A stretch of 64,000 nucleotides of DNA from Candidatus Kapaibacterium sp. (GTDB lineage: Bacteria; Bacteroidota; Ignavibacteria; Kapaibacteriales; UBA2268). A program made the position numbers and the translations under genes. The stretch spans positions 24,693-88,692 of the forward strand of contig CALBDO010000010.1 in the NCBI GenBank assembly GCA_937927515.1, given 5' to 3'. This document shows positions 25,139 to 33,509 of the stretch, piece after piece. A model generated the notes under the pieces. It was not told the origin of the DNA. It saw only the letters and a list, made by a program, of their open reading frames with translations, and did no database searches. The stretch's first letter is position 1, and each line of letters opens with the position of its first letter.

Positions 25139-26422
25139 ATGAAAACATCGAGACGAAACATCATGCAGTTACTTGCTTCTGGAAGCATTCTCATTCCATT
25201 CTCTAAGTTGTTTGGGAATTCCAATGTGAATGATGTTGTCGCACATATTGAAAAGTATTCAAGTAACTTTGCTAACGAAAATGAATTCTGGTATTGGGTG
25301 AAACAAGCTTTCACTGTCTCACCCAATATATTGAATTTAAATAACGGTGGTGTGAGCCCTCAACCCAAGACAGTTCAAGAAGCATTTGTTCGATACAATC
25401 AAATATCAAATGAAGGCCCTGCTTATTTTATGTGGAGAATATTAGACCAAGGTCGAGAACCGCTGCGAAAAAAGCTTGCCGAAATAGCTGGTTGCTCACA
25501 CGAAGAAATTGCTATTAATCGAAATACAACAGAGGGAATGAATACAATCATTTTTGGTTTGGATTTAAAACCAAACGACGAAGTAGTCCTTGCTAAACAA
25601 GATTACCCAAATGTAATTAATGCTTGGAAATTTCGCGAGAAAAGAGACGGTATCAAACTTAATTGGGTGAACTTAAATTTACCATCAGAGGACAAAGATT
25701 ATCTAATAGACTCATTTGTTTCGAAATTCTCATCTAAAACTAAAGTGGTAAATCTTACCCATATGATTAATTGGAACGGACAGATTCTACCAGTAAAAGA
25801 GATAGCAGACGAAGCAAAAAAGCGCGGGATTTTGGTTCTCGTTGATGGAGCTCATACTTTTGCACACATCGACTTCAAAATAACCGATTTGAATTGTGAT
25901 TTTTTTGCAACGAGTTTGCATAAATGGTTGTGTGCTCCATTTGGCACCGGTATGCTATATATTCGCAAAGATTTAATCAAGAATATTCCACCATTACATC
26001 CGAACGACAAACCATACGACAATGATATTAGAAAATTTGAATCTCTTGGAACCCGCTCGTTTCCGGCCGAAATGGCTATCGCCGATGCTATAAACTTCCA
26101 CTTGTTGATTACATCGAAGAGAAAAGAACAAAGACTTCGTCATCTTAAAAACTATTGGGTAGATAAACTAAGAAATGAAAATAACGTCCAGCTTTTGACT
26201 CCTATTTCCGAAAGCTTTTCTTGCGGTTTAGGTTTATTCTTGGTTAAAGACAAAAGACCCGAAGATATTTCGGAATATCTCTTCAACAAACACAAAATTT
26301 TTACTGTTGCAATAAACTGGGAAAATATACAAGGCGTTAGAGTTACTCCACATTTATATACTACCGAAGAAGATTTAGACAGATTTATTCTTGCAGTAAG
26401 AGATTATTTAAAATCAAGTTAA
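25139..26422 (+). CDS. Tat-exported class V aminotransferase-like PLP enzyme
   Basis: The 427-residue protein has a Tat-type leader: SRRNIMQ near its start and a short hydrophobic stretch. It then has the class V aminotransferase fold (cysteine desulfurase/isopenicillin N epimerase group): NRNTTEGMNT, LVDGAHTFAH with the cofactor-binding aspartate, and the cofactor lysine in TSLHKWLCAPFGTG. The substrate is unknown. The ATG at 25139 has a GAGG ribosome site and is preferred to a TTG eight codons upstream. Export of a PLP enzyme is uncommon but occurs in this subgroup. The archease gene starts three bases after its stop. Confidence 0.85.
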   Translation: MKTSRRNIMQLLASGSILIPFSKLFGNSNVNDVVAHIEKYSSNFANENEFWYWVKQAFTVSPNILNLNNGGVSPQPKTVQEAFVRYNQISNEGPAYFMWRILDQGREPLRKKLAEIAGCSHEEIAINRNTTEGMNTIIFGLDLKPNDEVVLAKQDYPNVINAWKFREKRDGIKLNWVNLNLPSEDKDYLIDSFVSKFSSKTKVVNLTHMINWNGQILPVKEIADEAKKRGILVLVDGAHTFAHIDFKITDLNCDFFATSLHKWLCAPFGTGMLYIRKDLIKNIPPLHPNDKPYDNDIRKFESLGTRSFPAEMAIADAINFHLLITSKRKEQRLRHLKNYWVDKLRNENNVQLLTPISESFSCGLGLFLVKDKRPEDISEYLFNKHKIFTVAINWENIQGVRVTPHLYTTEEDLDRFILAVRDYLKSS

Positions 26423-26425
26423 AAA

Positions 26426-26821
26426 ATGTTTAAAGAAATTCCTCACACAGCAGATGTTGCACTATATGTCGAGTCTACAACATATAAAGGGTTGTTTTAT
26501 GATGCAGCATTAGGGTTAATTGCCATTTCGGATATTGATGTTTCAAATGAAAGTTCTATTTACGAGCTTTTTTATAAAGATAAAGCATATGATAAAGAAA
26601 CTTTATTTGTAAATTGGCTTAATTTTATAATTTATCAATTAGATAGCAATTTATATTTATTCGATTCTAAAATATCAATTCATAGAAATTCAATAATTTC
26701 AAGATGTTATTTTAGGAATTATAAAAAAAGGAATTTATTAATTAAATCTGCTACTTATCATAATTTAAAAATAGTTAAACTTAAAAACCTAATACAAACT
26801 TGTATAGTTTTTGATGTTTAA
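26426..26821 (+). CDS. Archease, RtcB cofactor
   Basis: The 131-residue protein starts with PHTADVALYV (archease HTAD motif), has LFVNWLNFIIYQLD in the middle, and ends IKSATYHNLK...CIVFDV, matching the archease C-terminal IKAVTYH and VFDV pattern. Archease activates RtcB by promoting guanylylation and multiple turnover. It is a little shorter than typical archease. The coding sequence is visibly more AT-rich than its neighbours. The rtcB gene follows 17 bases later, and the Tat aminotransferase precedes it by three bases. Confidence 0.88.
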   Translation: MFKEIPHTADVALYVESTTYKGLFYDAALGLIAISDIDVSNESSIYELFYKDKAYDKETLFVNWLNFIIYQLDSNLYLFDSKISIHRNSIISRCYFRNYKKRNLLIKSATYHNLKIVKLKNLIQTCIVFDV

Positions 26822-26838
26822 TAAAAGCAATAAAATCT

Positions 26839-28269
26839 ATGGAAATCAATAGGATAGATGAATTTATATATGAAATTCCTCTTGATGCTAATAAAAAAAT
26901 GAATGTTCCAGCAAGGTTTTTTGCCGACCCAAAACAACTTGACATAATTTCTAAAGATGAAAGCCTAAAGCAACTGGTTAATGTAGCAACGCTCCCTGGA
27001 ATTATTGGTTATTCTTTAGCTATGCCAGATATTCATCAGGGTTATGGTTTTCCTATTGGTGGAGTTGCGGCTTTTGATACAGATGATGGAATAATTTCAC
27101 CCGGTGGAGTTGGTTACGACATAAATTGTGGCATTCGTTTAAATATAACAAATTGGAATAGAAATGAAATAGCTAAATTTCTAAAAAATATTGTAGAGGA
27201 TATTTACAATTCTATTCCATTGGGCACGGGAAAAGGTTCACTTTTAAAACTGACCAAAAGGCAATTTGAACAACTTGTTGTTAATGGTATAGACTGGGCT
27301 ATTGAGAATGGATATGCAACTGAAAAGGATAAATACCATATTGAAGACCAAGGTCAACTACCTGTGATAGATTTAAGTGGCGTCTCTGAAAAAGCTATCG
27401 AAAGAGGCAACTCGGAAATAGGAAGCCTTGGTTCTGGAAACCACTTCATAGAAATTGGTTATGTATCAACAATTTATGATGAAGATGTAGCTAATAAACT
27501 TGGCCTGTTTAAAAACCAAATTGTTATTTGGATTCATACAGGGTCGAGAGGATATGGCCATCAAATTTGCTCCGATTTTGTACGGGACTATCAAAGTGTA
27601 TCGAAGAAATATGGAATAGAATTAGTAGACCGTGGTCTTGCTTGCGCACCGTTTAATTCTAAAGAAGGGCAAATGTATTACAACGCTATGAATTCTGCTG
27701 CAAACTTCGCATTCGTTAATAGGCAAATAATTGCACAAAAAATCGAAGAAGTCTTTCAAACCTATTCCAGAAAAATCAAACCTTTAAAATTTGAGCTATT
27801 GTATGACTTGGCACATAACATCGCAAAAGTAGAAAAGCACACAGTACAAGGAAAAAATAAAAAGTTGGTTGTACATAGAAAGGGTGCTACCCGTTGTTTG
27901 CCCCGAGATAAAGTGAGTGGTCCATTTTCATCAATAGGACAACCTGTTTTAGTTCCTGGCTCCATGGGAACAGCTTCTTACGTACTTCTTGGAGATGCTT
28001 ATGCTTTAAACTTATCGTTTGGTAGCTCTTGTCACGGGGCTGGGAGAATTCTTAGTCGTTCACAAGCAAAACGTGAAATAAACTCCAAAGAATTGAAAGA
28101 AAATCTCGAAAAGCAAGGAATAATCATCAAAACTCCAAGCATGAGTTCTCTATCCGAAGAGGCACCACAAGCATATAAAGACGTAGAAACAGTCGTTACA
28201 GTGGTCCAAAACTTAAGAATTGCCAATGTGATATCGAAATTGAAGCCACTCGCAGTGATAAAAGGCTAA
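26839..28269 (+). CDS. rtcB: RNA ligase RtcB
   Basis: The 476-residue protein has the RtcB signatures: MPDIHQGYGFPIGG, PGGVGYDINCG, GSGNHFIEIG, IHTGSRGYGHQ, HRKGATR and the catalytic histidine in SSCHGAGR. It joins 2',3'-cyclic phosphate or 3'-phosphate RNA ends to 5'-hydroxyl ends using GTP, in tRNA or rRNA repair. Its partner archease is the preceding gene. A tRNA-Ser gene is convergent just downstream. No RtcA or RtcR is present, so regulation by the classical system is unlikely. Confidence 0.95.
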   Translation: MEINRIDEFIYEIPLDANKKMNVPARFFADPKQLDIISKDESLKQLVNVATLPGIIGYSLAMPDIHQGYGFPIGGVAAFDTDDGIISPGGVGYDINCGIRLNITNWNRNEIAKFLKNIVEDIYNSIPLGTGKGSLLKLTKRQFEQLVVNGIDWAIENGYATEKDKYHIEDQGQLPVIDLSGVSEKAIERGNSEIGSLGSGNHFIEIGYVSTIYDEDVANKLGLFKNQIVIWIHTGSRGYGHQICSDFVRDYQSVSKKYGIELVDRGLACAPFNSKEGQMYYNAMNSAANFAFVNRQIIAQKIEEVFQTYSRKIKPLKFELLYDLAHNIAKVEKHTVQGKNKKLVVHRKGATRCLPRDKVSGPFSSIGQPVLVPGSMGTASYVLLGDAYALNLSFGSSCHGAGRILSRSQAKREINSKELKENLEKQGIIIKTPSMSSLSEEAPQAYKDVETVVTVVQNLRIANVISKLKPLAVIKG

Positions 28270-28281
28270 ATGAAATTCTAG

Positions 28282-28370
28282 CGGAGAGGGCGAGATTCGA
28301 ACTCGCGGTAGGGTTTTATCCCTACGACGGTTTAGCAAACCGTTGCCTTCAGCCACTCGGCCACCTCTCC
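28282..28370 (-). tRNA. tRNA-Ser (anticodon GCU)
   Basis: The minus strand folds into a class II tRNA: acceptor GGAGAGG paired with CCTCTCC, then discriminator G (typical for Ser); a D arm GCCGAGTGGCTGAAGGC; anticodon stem ACGGT/ACCGT with the loop TTGCTAA; a long variable arm GTAGGG/CCCTAC; and a T arm GCGAG-TTCGAAT-CTCGC. The anticodon GCT reads AGC/AGT codons. CCA is not encoded. The upstream promoter matches TTTG-N20-TAATTTTG. Confidence 0.97.
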
Positions 28371-28380
28371 CTTGAAAATG

Positions 28381-28412
28381 CAAAATTATATAAATTTTTA
28401 TTAAAATCCAAA
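28381..28412 (-). promoter_or_regulatory. Promoter of tRNA-Ser (TTTG-N20-TAATTTTG)
   Basis: On the minus strand TTTG (28409-28412) is followed after exactly 20 bases by TAATTTTG (28381-28388), matching the Bacteroidota -33/-7 consensus fully. The tRNA 5' end is ten bases downstream, as expected for a short leader. Confidence 0.75.
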
Positions 28413-28441
28413 TCTAAAAATGAACTAAATATTTTAATTAA

Positions 28442-28473
28442 TTCGGTTTTTTGCAGTTTTTTTATTAATTTTG
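28442..28473 (+). promoter_or_regulatory. Promoter of rpmB (TTCG-N20-TAATTTTG)
   Basis: TTCG (28442-28445; three of four bases of TTTG) is followed after 20 bases by TAATTTTG (28466-28473), 19 bases before the rpmB ATG. Confidence 0.55.
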
Positions 28474-28492
28474 TTTTTTTGGGTGAGTAAAT

Positions 28493-28720
28493 ATGTCAAG
28501 AGTTTGCATAATCACAAAGAAAAAGCCTTTAACTGGAAATAACGTTTCGCACGCTAATAATCGTACTAAAAGAAGGTTTCTACCTAATCTTCAATGGAAA
28601 AAGTTTTGGATACCAGAGCAGAAGCGTTGGATAAGGCTCCGGGTATCTACTCATGCCATCAAGACCATTGACAAGCGCGGTATTTCCTCTGTTCTTAAAG
28701 AAGTGGGTATTCTAAAATAA
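28493..28720 (+). CDS. rpmB: Ribosomal protein L28
   Basis: A 75-residue basic protein starting [29 protein letters not shown], then [16 protein letters not shown], matches bL28. It is a component of the large ribosomal subunit. A consensus-like promoter lies upstream and a strong terminator downstream, so it is probably transcribed alone, away from the usual rpmG partner. Confidence 0.95.
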   Translation: MSRVCIITKKKPLTGNNVSHANNRTKRRFLPNLQWKKFWIPEQKRWIRLRVSTHAIKTIDKRGISSVLKEVGILK

Positions 28721-28746
28721 CTAAATAAAGGAAAATTTACTGCTAT

Positions 28747-28776
28747 AAGCCCGTCAATTTTATGACGGGCTTTTTA
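28747..28776 (+). terminator. Rho-independent terminator of rpmB
   Basis: AAGCCCGTCA and TGACGGGCTT pair over ten bases around a six-base loop, followed by TTTTT. It starts 26 bases after the rpmB stop. Confidence 0.92.
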
Positions 28777-28823
28777 ATTCCAAAAACTTTTCATAAATTT
28801 ATAATACTTAAATTGAGAATCTG

Positions 28824-30515
28824 ATGAAATTTTGTAAAAATTGCATTGTGTTAATATTAACCTCCCTCCTTTTAATCCTATTGTTTACTACTTGTTCAAC
28901 AGAAAAAAAAGTAACTGATTATTTCAGTTTCAAAACAAATACTTACGAGCTTTACACAAAAGTGAATAATTTAGATTCCAACACTGTTAAGTACATCAAA
29001 AACAAATACTTAATCGACTTATTGATAAGTGCAAAAGAAAATGAGAAATTAGAAAATTATCATGAAGCAATAATAGATTTGCTGGAAGCCCTTCGTTACG
29101 ATACATCTAAAGTTATATTATTTGCCATTGCCAGAAATTTTTACAATATTGAAAAATACAATCTTGCATTTGATTACGCATTTCAATCTTTTCTATTAGA
29201 TACAAATTTCATTCCCACAATCGATTTACTTGCCAGGATACTTTGTATTAAAAGAAAATTCGACCTTGCCGAGTTCTTCGCCAAGAAATTACTGACATTG
29301 TGTGGCGAAAATTTGAGCCAAGATGAAATCGATTTGAACTTAGTCATTTTGGAAGAACTAGATACCACTTATGCAAAATGTATTGACTTCTTGAAGTCAA
29401 TAAATATTCCTAAATTAGATTTTGATGTAAAATTTCGTTTGGCGTATTACTATTATCAAAGGAATGACACTTCTGAAGTATTGAATTTACTTGAAAATTT
29501 TTTAGACAATCCAGTTTATTTCCAAAAGCTGGAATATTCCCATTTACAGTATTATTTCGCAGCATTATTGAATTTAGGGGAATACGAAAAAGCAAAGAAT
29601 AGATTACGTCAATTTTCCAAAAAATTTTCCACCTCCGATGCTTTATCACTTGTAGATATTTTTATTCAAAGAATCGACACAACCAACAAGACGTATATAG
29701 AATTTGTCCAAGATTTTGCAAATATGTTGGATACACTCTATCCAAATAATTATCAATTTGAATTTAAACAATTGGAAATATTCTTTAAGATTAATGATAC
29801 TGCAAATACATATAAACTATGTAAAAAAATTTTATGTAAGGAAAACATCGATTTGGAGACACTTATCGAAACGACACTTATACTTTTTTCTGAGTTAAAT
29901 AAAAAGAACGAAGCAATTAAATACTACCAAACTTTTAAGTTGATATTTTCTGAGGAACCAAATTATTATTTTTATCTTGGTTTTTTTTATCTAAACAACA
30001 AACAATACAATTTGGCGGAGGAAGCTTACATTAGAGCAATTTCTTTGGACTCTGAAGATTATCAATCATATGCTGGACTTGGTTACCTCTATGCAGAATT
30101 GGAAGACTGGGCGAAATCCGACACTTTTTATTTAAAAAGTTTAGAAATATATCCAGATAATCCCAATGTTTTAAACAATTTCGCATACTCCCTCATTCAA
30201 AGAGATACCAATCTTAGCTATGCATCTTTGTTGGTGGAAAGAGCTTTAGAGATGCAACCCGACGACCCAAATATTCTTGATACTTACGGTTGGTATTTTT
30301 ATAAAGTCAGAAATTTTCAAAAGGCAAAAGAGCTAATACAAAAATCCATAGATATAGACTCTACGCGAGCAGAACCTTTTCTCCATTTAAGCTTGATTTT
30401 CAAAGCGCTTGGCGAAGAGTCTAATTATAGGTCATTTCTTGAAAAAGCAATTTCTATCGACCCAAACAACAAAGAAGTATTAGAATATTTAAAAGAGATG
30501 GAAAAAACAAAGTAA
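28824..30515 (+). CDS. TPR-repeat lipoprotein cotranscribed with motAB
   Basis: The 563-residue protein has a lipobox ending at Cys24 (LFTTC) and is otherwise a tetratricopeptide-repeat solenoid, clearest at the C-terminus (SLDSEDYQSYAGLGYLYAEL, then EIYPDNPNVLNNFAYSL, then EMQPDDPNILDTYGWYFYK). TPR scaffolds bind other proteins. The gene ends nine bases before motA on the same strand, so it is likely in the motor operon; a role in assembly or placement of the flagellar motor is possible but unproven. It could also be an envelope protein unrelated to motility. Confidence 0.82.
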   Translation: MKFCKNCIVLILTSLLLILLFTTCSTEKKVTDYFSFKTNTYELYTKVNNLDSNTVKYIKNKYLIDLLISAKENEKLENYHEAIIDLLEALRYDTSKVILFAIARNFYNIEKYNLAFDYAFQSFLLDTNFIPTIDLLARILCIKRKFDLAEFFAKKLLTLCGENLSQDEIDLNLVILEELDTTYAKCIDFLKSINIPKLDFDVKFRLAYYYYQRNDTSEVLNLLENFLDNPVYFQKLEYSHLQYYFAALLNLGEYEKAKNRLRQFSKKFSTSDALSLVDIFIQRIDTTNKTYIEFVQDFANMLDTLYPNNYQFEFKQLEIFFKINDTANTYKLCKKILCKENIDLETLIETTLILFSELNKKNEAIKYYQTFKLIFSEEPNYYFYLGFFYLNNKQYNLAEEAYIRAISLDSEDYQSYAGLGYLYAELEDWAKSDTFYLKSLEIYPDNPNVLNNFAYSLIQRDTNLSYASLLVERALEMQPDDPNILDTYGWYFYKVRNFQKAKELIQKSIDIDSTRAEPFLHLSLIFKALGEESNYRSFLEKAISIDPNNKEVLEYLKEMEKTK

Positions 30516-30524
30516 AGGTGTAAG

Positions 30525-31379
30525 ATGTTTGTAATTATTGGAACAGTTGTAGTTCTTGTTTCAATTATCGGCGGTTTGATAATAGCCGGTGGCAATCCTC
30601 TTGCTCTTATTGTACCAGCTGAATATATAATTATTGGTGGAGCTGCCATTGGTTCACTTTTAATCGCCAATCCTTTACCTGTACTTAAAAGAATAATATC
30701 GGGTGCTCTGGGAACAATAAAAGGAGCTAAGGTGAATAAAACTGCTTACATTGAATTGCTTCAATTATTATACGAACTGTTCCAATTTGCCAAAAGAGAA
30801 GGCTTAATTGCAATCGAATCTCATATTGAAAATCCAGAGCAAAGTTCGATTTTTTCAAAATACCCTACCTTCCTCGCAAACAAAACTGCTGTTGAATTTT
30901 TAACCGATACTTTAAAAGTTGTGTTAAGTGGCGGTGTTCCAGCTCACGACCTCGAAGAACTTATGGATATTGATATTGAAAATATACTGGAAGAAGAGCA
31001 AGTCCCAGCACAATCATTGCAAACACTTGCCGAAGCATTTCCGGGGCTCGGAATAGTTGCTGCAGTTATGGGCATAATTGTTACCATGGCTTCTGTTAGT
31101 GAAGGAGCCGAAGCAGTAGGACATCACGTAGCTGCTGCTCTTGTTGGCACATTTCTTGGTGTTTTAATGTGCTATGGAATAATAGGACCCACCGCTTCTA
31201 TAATGAATAAAATTACTCAAAAAGAAATGAAATACCTACAAACTATAAAAGCCGCTTTACTGGCATTTGCAAAAGGGGCGCCTGCTTCGGTTGCAATTGA
31301 GTATGGTAGGCGCTCCATAGACCCAGAAAATAGACCATCCTTCCAAGAAACAGAACAAGCAATAAAACAGGCAAGGTAA
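30525..31379 (+). CDS. motA: Flagellar stator protein MotA
   Basis: The 284-residue protein has four membrane segments, a cytoplasmic loop with basic and acidic residues, and the conserved segment FPGLGIVAAVMGIIVTM with the functional proline. With MotB it forms the ion channel that drives the flagellar motor. Length fits MotA. It follows the TPR lipoprotein by nine bases and precedes motB by 15 bases. Coupling ion (proton or sodium) cannot be told from sequence here. Confidence 0.94.
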   Translation: MFVIIGTVVVLVSIIGGLIIAGGNPLALIVPAEYIIIGGAAIGSLLIANPLPVLKRIISGALGTIKGAKVNKTAYIELLQLLYELFQFAKREGLIAIESHIENPEQSSIFSKYPTFLANKTAVEFLTDTLKVVLSGGVPAHDLEELMDIDIENILEEEQVPAQSLQTLAEAFPGLGIVAAVMGIIVTMASVSEGAEAVGHHVAAALVGTFLGVLMCYGIIGPTASIMNKITQKEMKYLQTIKAALLAFAKGAPASVAIEYGRRSIDPENRPSFQETEQAIKQAR

Positions 31380-31394
31380 TCGATAGGTGTGCTT

Positions 31395-32306
31395 ATGGCT
31401 GAAGAGGAAAAAAAACACAAAGAAGAACCAATAATAATAAAAAAGAAAAAAGCCCACCATGGTCATGCGGCTCACGGCGGTTCTTGGAAAGTCGCTTATG
31501 CAGACTTTGTAACAGCAATGATGGCTTTCTTTATCGTGATGTGGATTCTTGGACAAAGCGAGCAAATTCGACAAATGGTCTCTTCGTATTTTAAAGACCC
31601 TGGGGCATTCAATTTCTTGACAGGGAAACGAACCGTTCCAATTAAAATAGACATATTTGAGCACGAAGAAACTGGAAAAGGTAAAGATAAACAACAATTT
31701 GTTTTCTTTTTACCCCCCGAACAGCAGGATACTCTAGCCGAAAAAGTTTCTGATAAATTACGAAAGCAAGCAGCGATGGATAGTGTAAAAGCTGTCGAAA
31801 GAGTTAAGTCTATCGCAGAAGAAATTAAGAATTTATTTAGCGAAAGTAGTATTCAAAATCCAAATTTGAAAAAACTAATGAATTACATTCAGTTTGAATT
31901 TACTAAAGAAGGATTGAGAATAGAACTCATAGAGTCAAGCGAATCTGTCTTTTTTGAAATAGGAAGTGCCCGACTGAAACCCGAAGCCAAAGAGTTATTA
32001 AAATTGCTTGCACAAGAAATTGGGAAATTGCCAAACTATGTGGAAGTGGAGGGTCATACAGATAGCAGACAATATTCAAAAACTTCTACTTATACAAATT
32101 GGGAATTATCAGCAGATAGAGCAAACGCTGCCAGAAAAGTTCTCGAAGAAAATGGTCTATGGGAAGGTCAAATTATTAAAGTTACTGGTTTTGCGGACAA
32201 GAAGCTCAAAAACCCTGAGAACCCTTTTGATTTATCTAATAGGCGTGTCACCTTACTTGTAAAAAATATCAGTACAGAAGAAATTTTGAGAAACTACACA
32301 AAGTAA
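31395..32306 (+). CDS. motB: Flagellar stator protein MotB
   Basis: The 303-residue protein has a charged N-terminus with a His/Lys-rich stretch, one membrane helix with the ion-binding Asp37 in YADFVTAMMAFFIVMWI, and a C-terminal OmpA-like peptidoglycan-binding domain (EGHTDSRQ, then LSADRANAARKVL, SNRRV). Chosen start is the ATG at 31395, with an AGGTG ribosome site five bases upstream; a GTG two codons earlier is in frame. The stator ring with MotA anchors to peptidoglycan. A response regulator follows nine bases later. Confidence 0.95.
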   Translation: MAEEEKKHKEEPIIIKKKKAHHGHAAHGGSWKVAYADFVTAMMAFFIVMWILGQSEQIRQMVSSYFKDPGAFNFLTGKRTVPIKIDIFEHEETGKGKDKQQFVFFLPPEQQDTLAEKVSDKLRKQAAMDSVKAVERVKSIAEEIKNLFSESSIQNPNLKKLMNYIQFEFTKEGLRIELIESSESVFFEIGSARLKPEAKELLKLLAQEIGKLPNYVEVEGHTDSRQYSKTSTYTNWELSADRANAARKVLEENGLWEGQIIKVTGFADKKLKNPENPFDLSNRRVTLLVKNISTEEILRNYTK

Positions 32307-32315
32307 TGATTTGCA

Positions 32316-33509
32316 ATGGAAAATTTAAATTTTCTTGTTATTGACGACGATAAAGCCACTGTCGCTAATATTCGAGCAATACTTTCTAAAGAGTTCCCAG
32401 AGGCTGGTCTTCTAATCGCTTTTAAAGGGAACGACGCTTGGACATTAATCCAAAGAAATAAAATCGATATTGTAATTGCGGATTACGACCTACCAGAAAT
32501 CAATGGGTTTGAATTGTGCAAAAAAGTCCGTCAACATCCTCAATTAAAAAGGGTATATTACATTTTATCAACTGGATATGTCAATAAAGAACTAAAAATT
32601 AGAGCTTTGGAAGAATGTGTTGACGATTTTATAAACAAACCAATTGAATACGAAGAATTTATAGCAAGAATTCGCGCTGGAATAAGAGTCCTAAATCTTC
32701 AAAATAAATTAATCGAAGAGAACAAGCTCCTTTCAGATTTAGCAGAGGCTTTGGAGAAACAAATACAAGACACAAAGCAGTTAGCCATTCGTTTCCTTAC
32801 CCTTCGAATGCCTATTGTAAGTGAAATCTTAAAAAGAGTTGCAACCGCAGCAGTTTGGATTGCTCAACATACTGGAAACTTTGATGATGATGAACTTCAA
32901 GATATAGAATTTGCTTCTTATCTGGCTTATGTTGGAAAATTATGTCTACCCGACGAATTTCTTGAAAAACCTGTCTTGACCGATGGAATTCCAACTAATG
33001 AACTCATGTATCAAGTACCAATTAAAGGAAAAGAATTGCTGGAAAATATTGGTACCTTCGAAAGAGTTGCAAATGTTATATTTCATATTTGGGAGAATTT
33101 TGATGGGAGCGGTATACCCAAGAAGTATCAATCCTGGCAGATACCTGCTCCATCAAGGATAATCCGAATTGCTTTGGATTTTGAAGAGCTACGTGTTTTT
33201 AAAAAAATGAAGGCAGAAGAAGCACTGGAAACAATTAAACAAGGTACTCGAAAGCTCTACGACCCAAGAGTGGTATTATTTTTTGAACAATATCTGCTAG
33301 AATCTCGGCAACTCGAAGGAAGTTTGAATGAAAAACCTTTACAATTACAAGATTTAAAACCTGGTCTTGTTGTTTCTCGAGATGTTTATACCTATGCTGG
33401 TATGAAATTATTGCCTGCTGGTGCAACTCTCAACGAAAGAACGATACAAATGCTAATTTCCCACAATACTACAGACCCAATTCTTGGTAGTATTTGGGTA
33501 AAATTATAG
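32316..33509 (+). CDS. Response regulator with degenerate HD-GYP domain
   Basis: The 397-residue protein starts with a receiver domain (VIDDDKA, phospho-acceptor Asp56 in IADYDLP, STGY and NKPI). A coiled linker leads to a domain that aligns with HD-GYP c-di-GMP phosphodiesterases at YVGKLCLPDEFL, WENFDGSGIP and YDPRVV, but the metal-binding HD is AY, and GYP is GIP. It is probably not catalytic and may act as a binding or signalling module. It directly follows motB (nine bases), suggesting control of motor function. The 3' end overlaps the convergent DUF72 gene by 41 bases. Confidence 0.85.
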   Translation: MENLNFLVIDDDKATVANIRAILSKEFPEAGLLIAFKGNDAWTLIQRNKIDIVIADYDLPEINGFELCKKVRQHPQLKRVYYILSTGYVNKELKIRALEECVDDFINKPIEYEEFIARIRAGIRVLNLQNKLIEENKLLSDLAEALEKQIQDTKQLAIRFLTLRMPIVSEILKRVATAAVWIAQHTGNFDDDELQDIEFASYLAYVGKLCLPDEFLEKPVLTDGIPTNELMYQVPIKGKELLENIGTFERVANVIFHIWENFDGSGIPKKYQSWQIPAPSRIIRIALDFEELRVFKKMKAEEALETIKQGTRKLYDPRVVLFFEQYLLESRQLEGSLNEKPLQLQDLKPGLVVSRDVYTYAGMKLLPAGATLNERTIQMLISHNTTDPILGSIWVKL

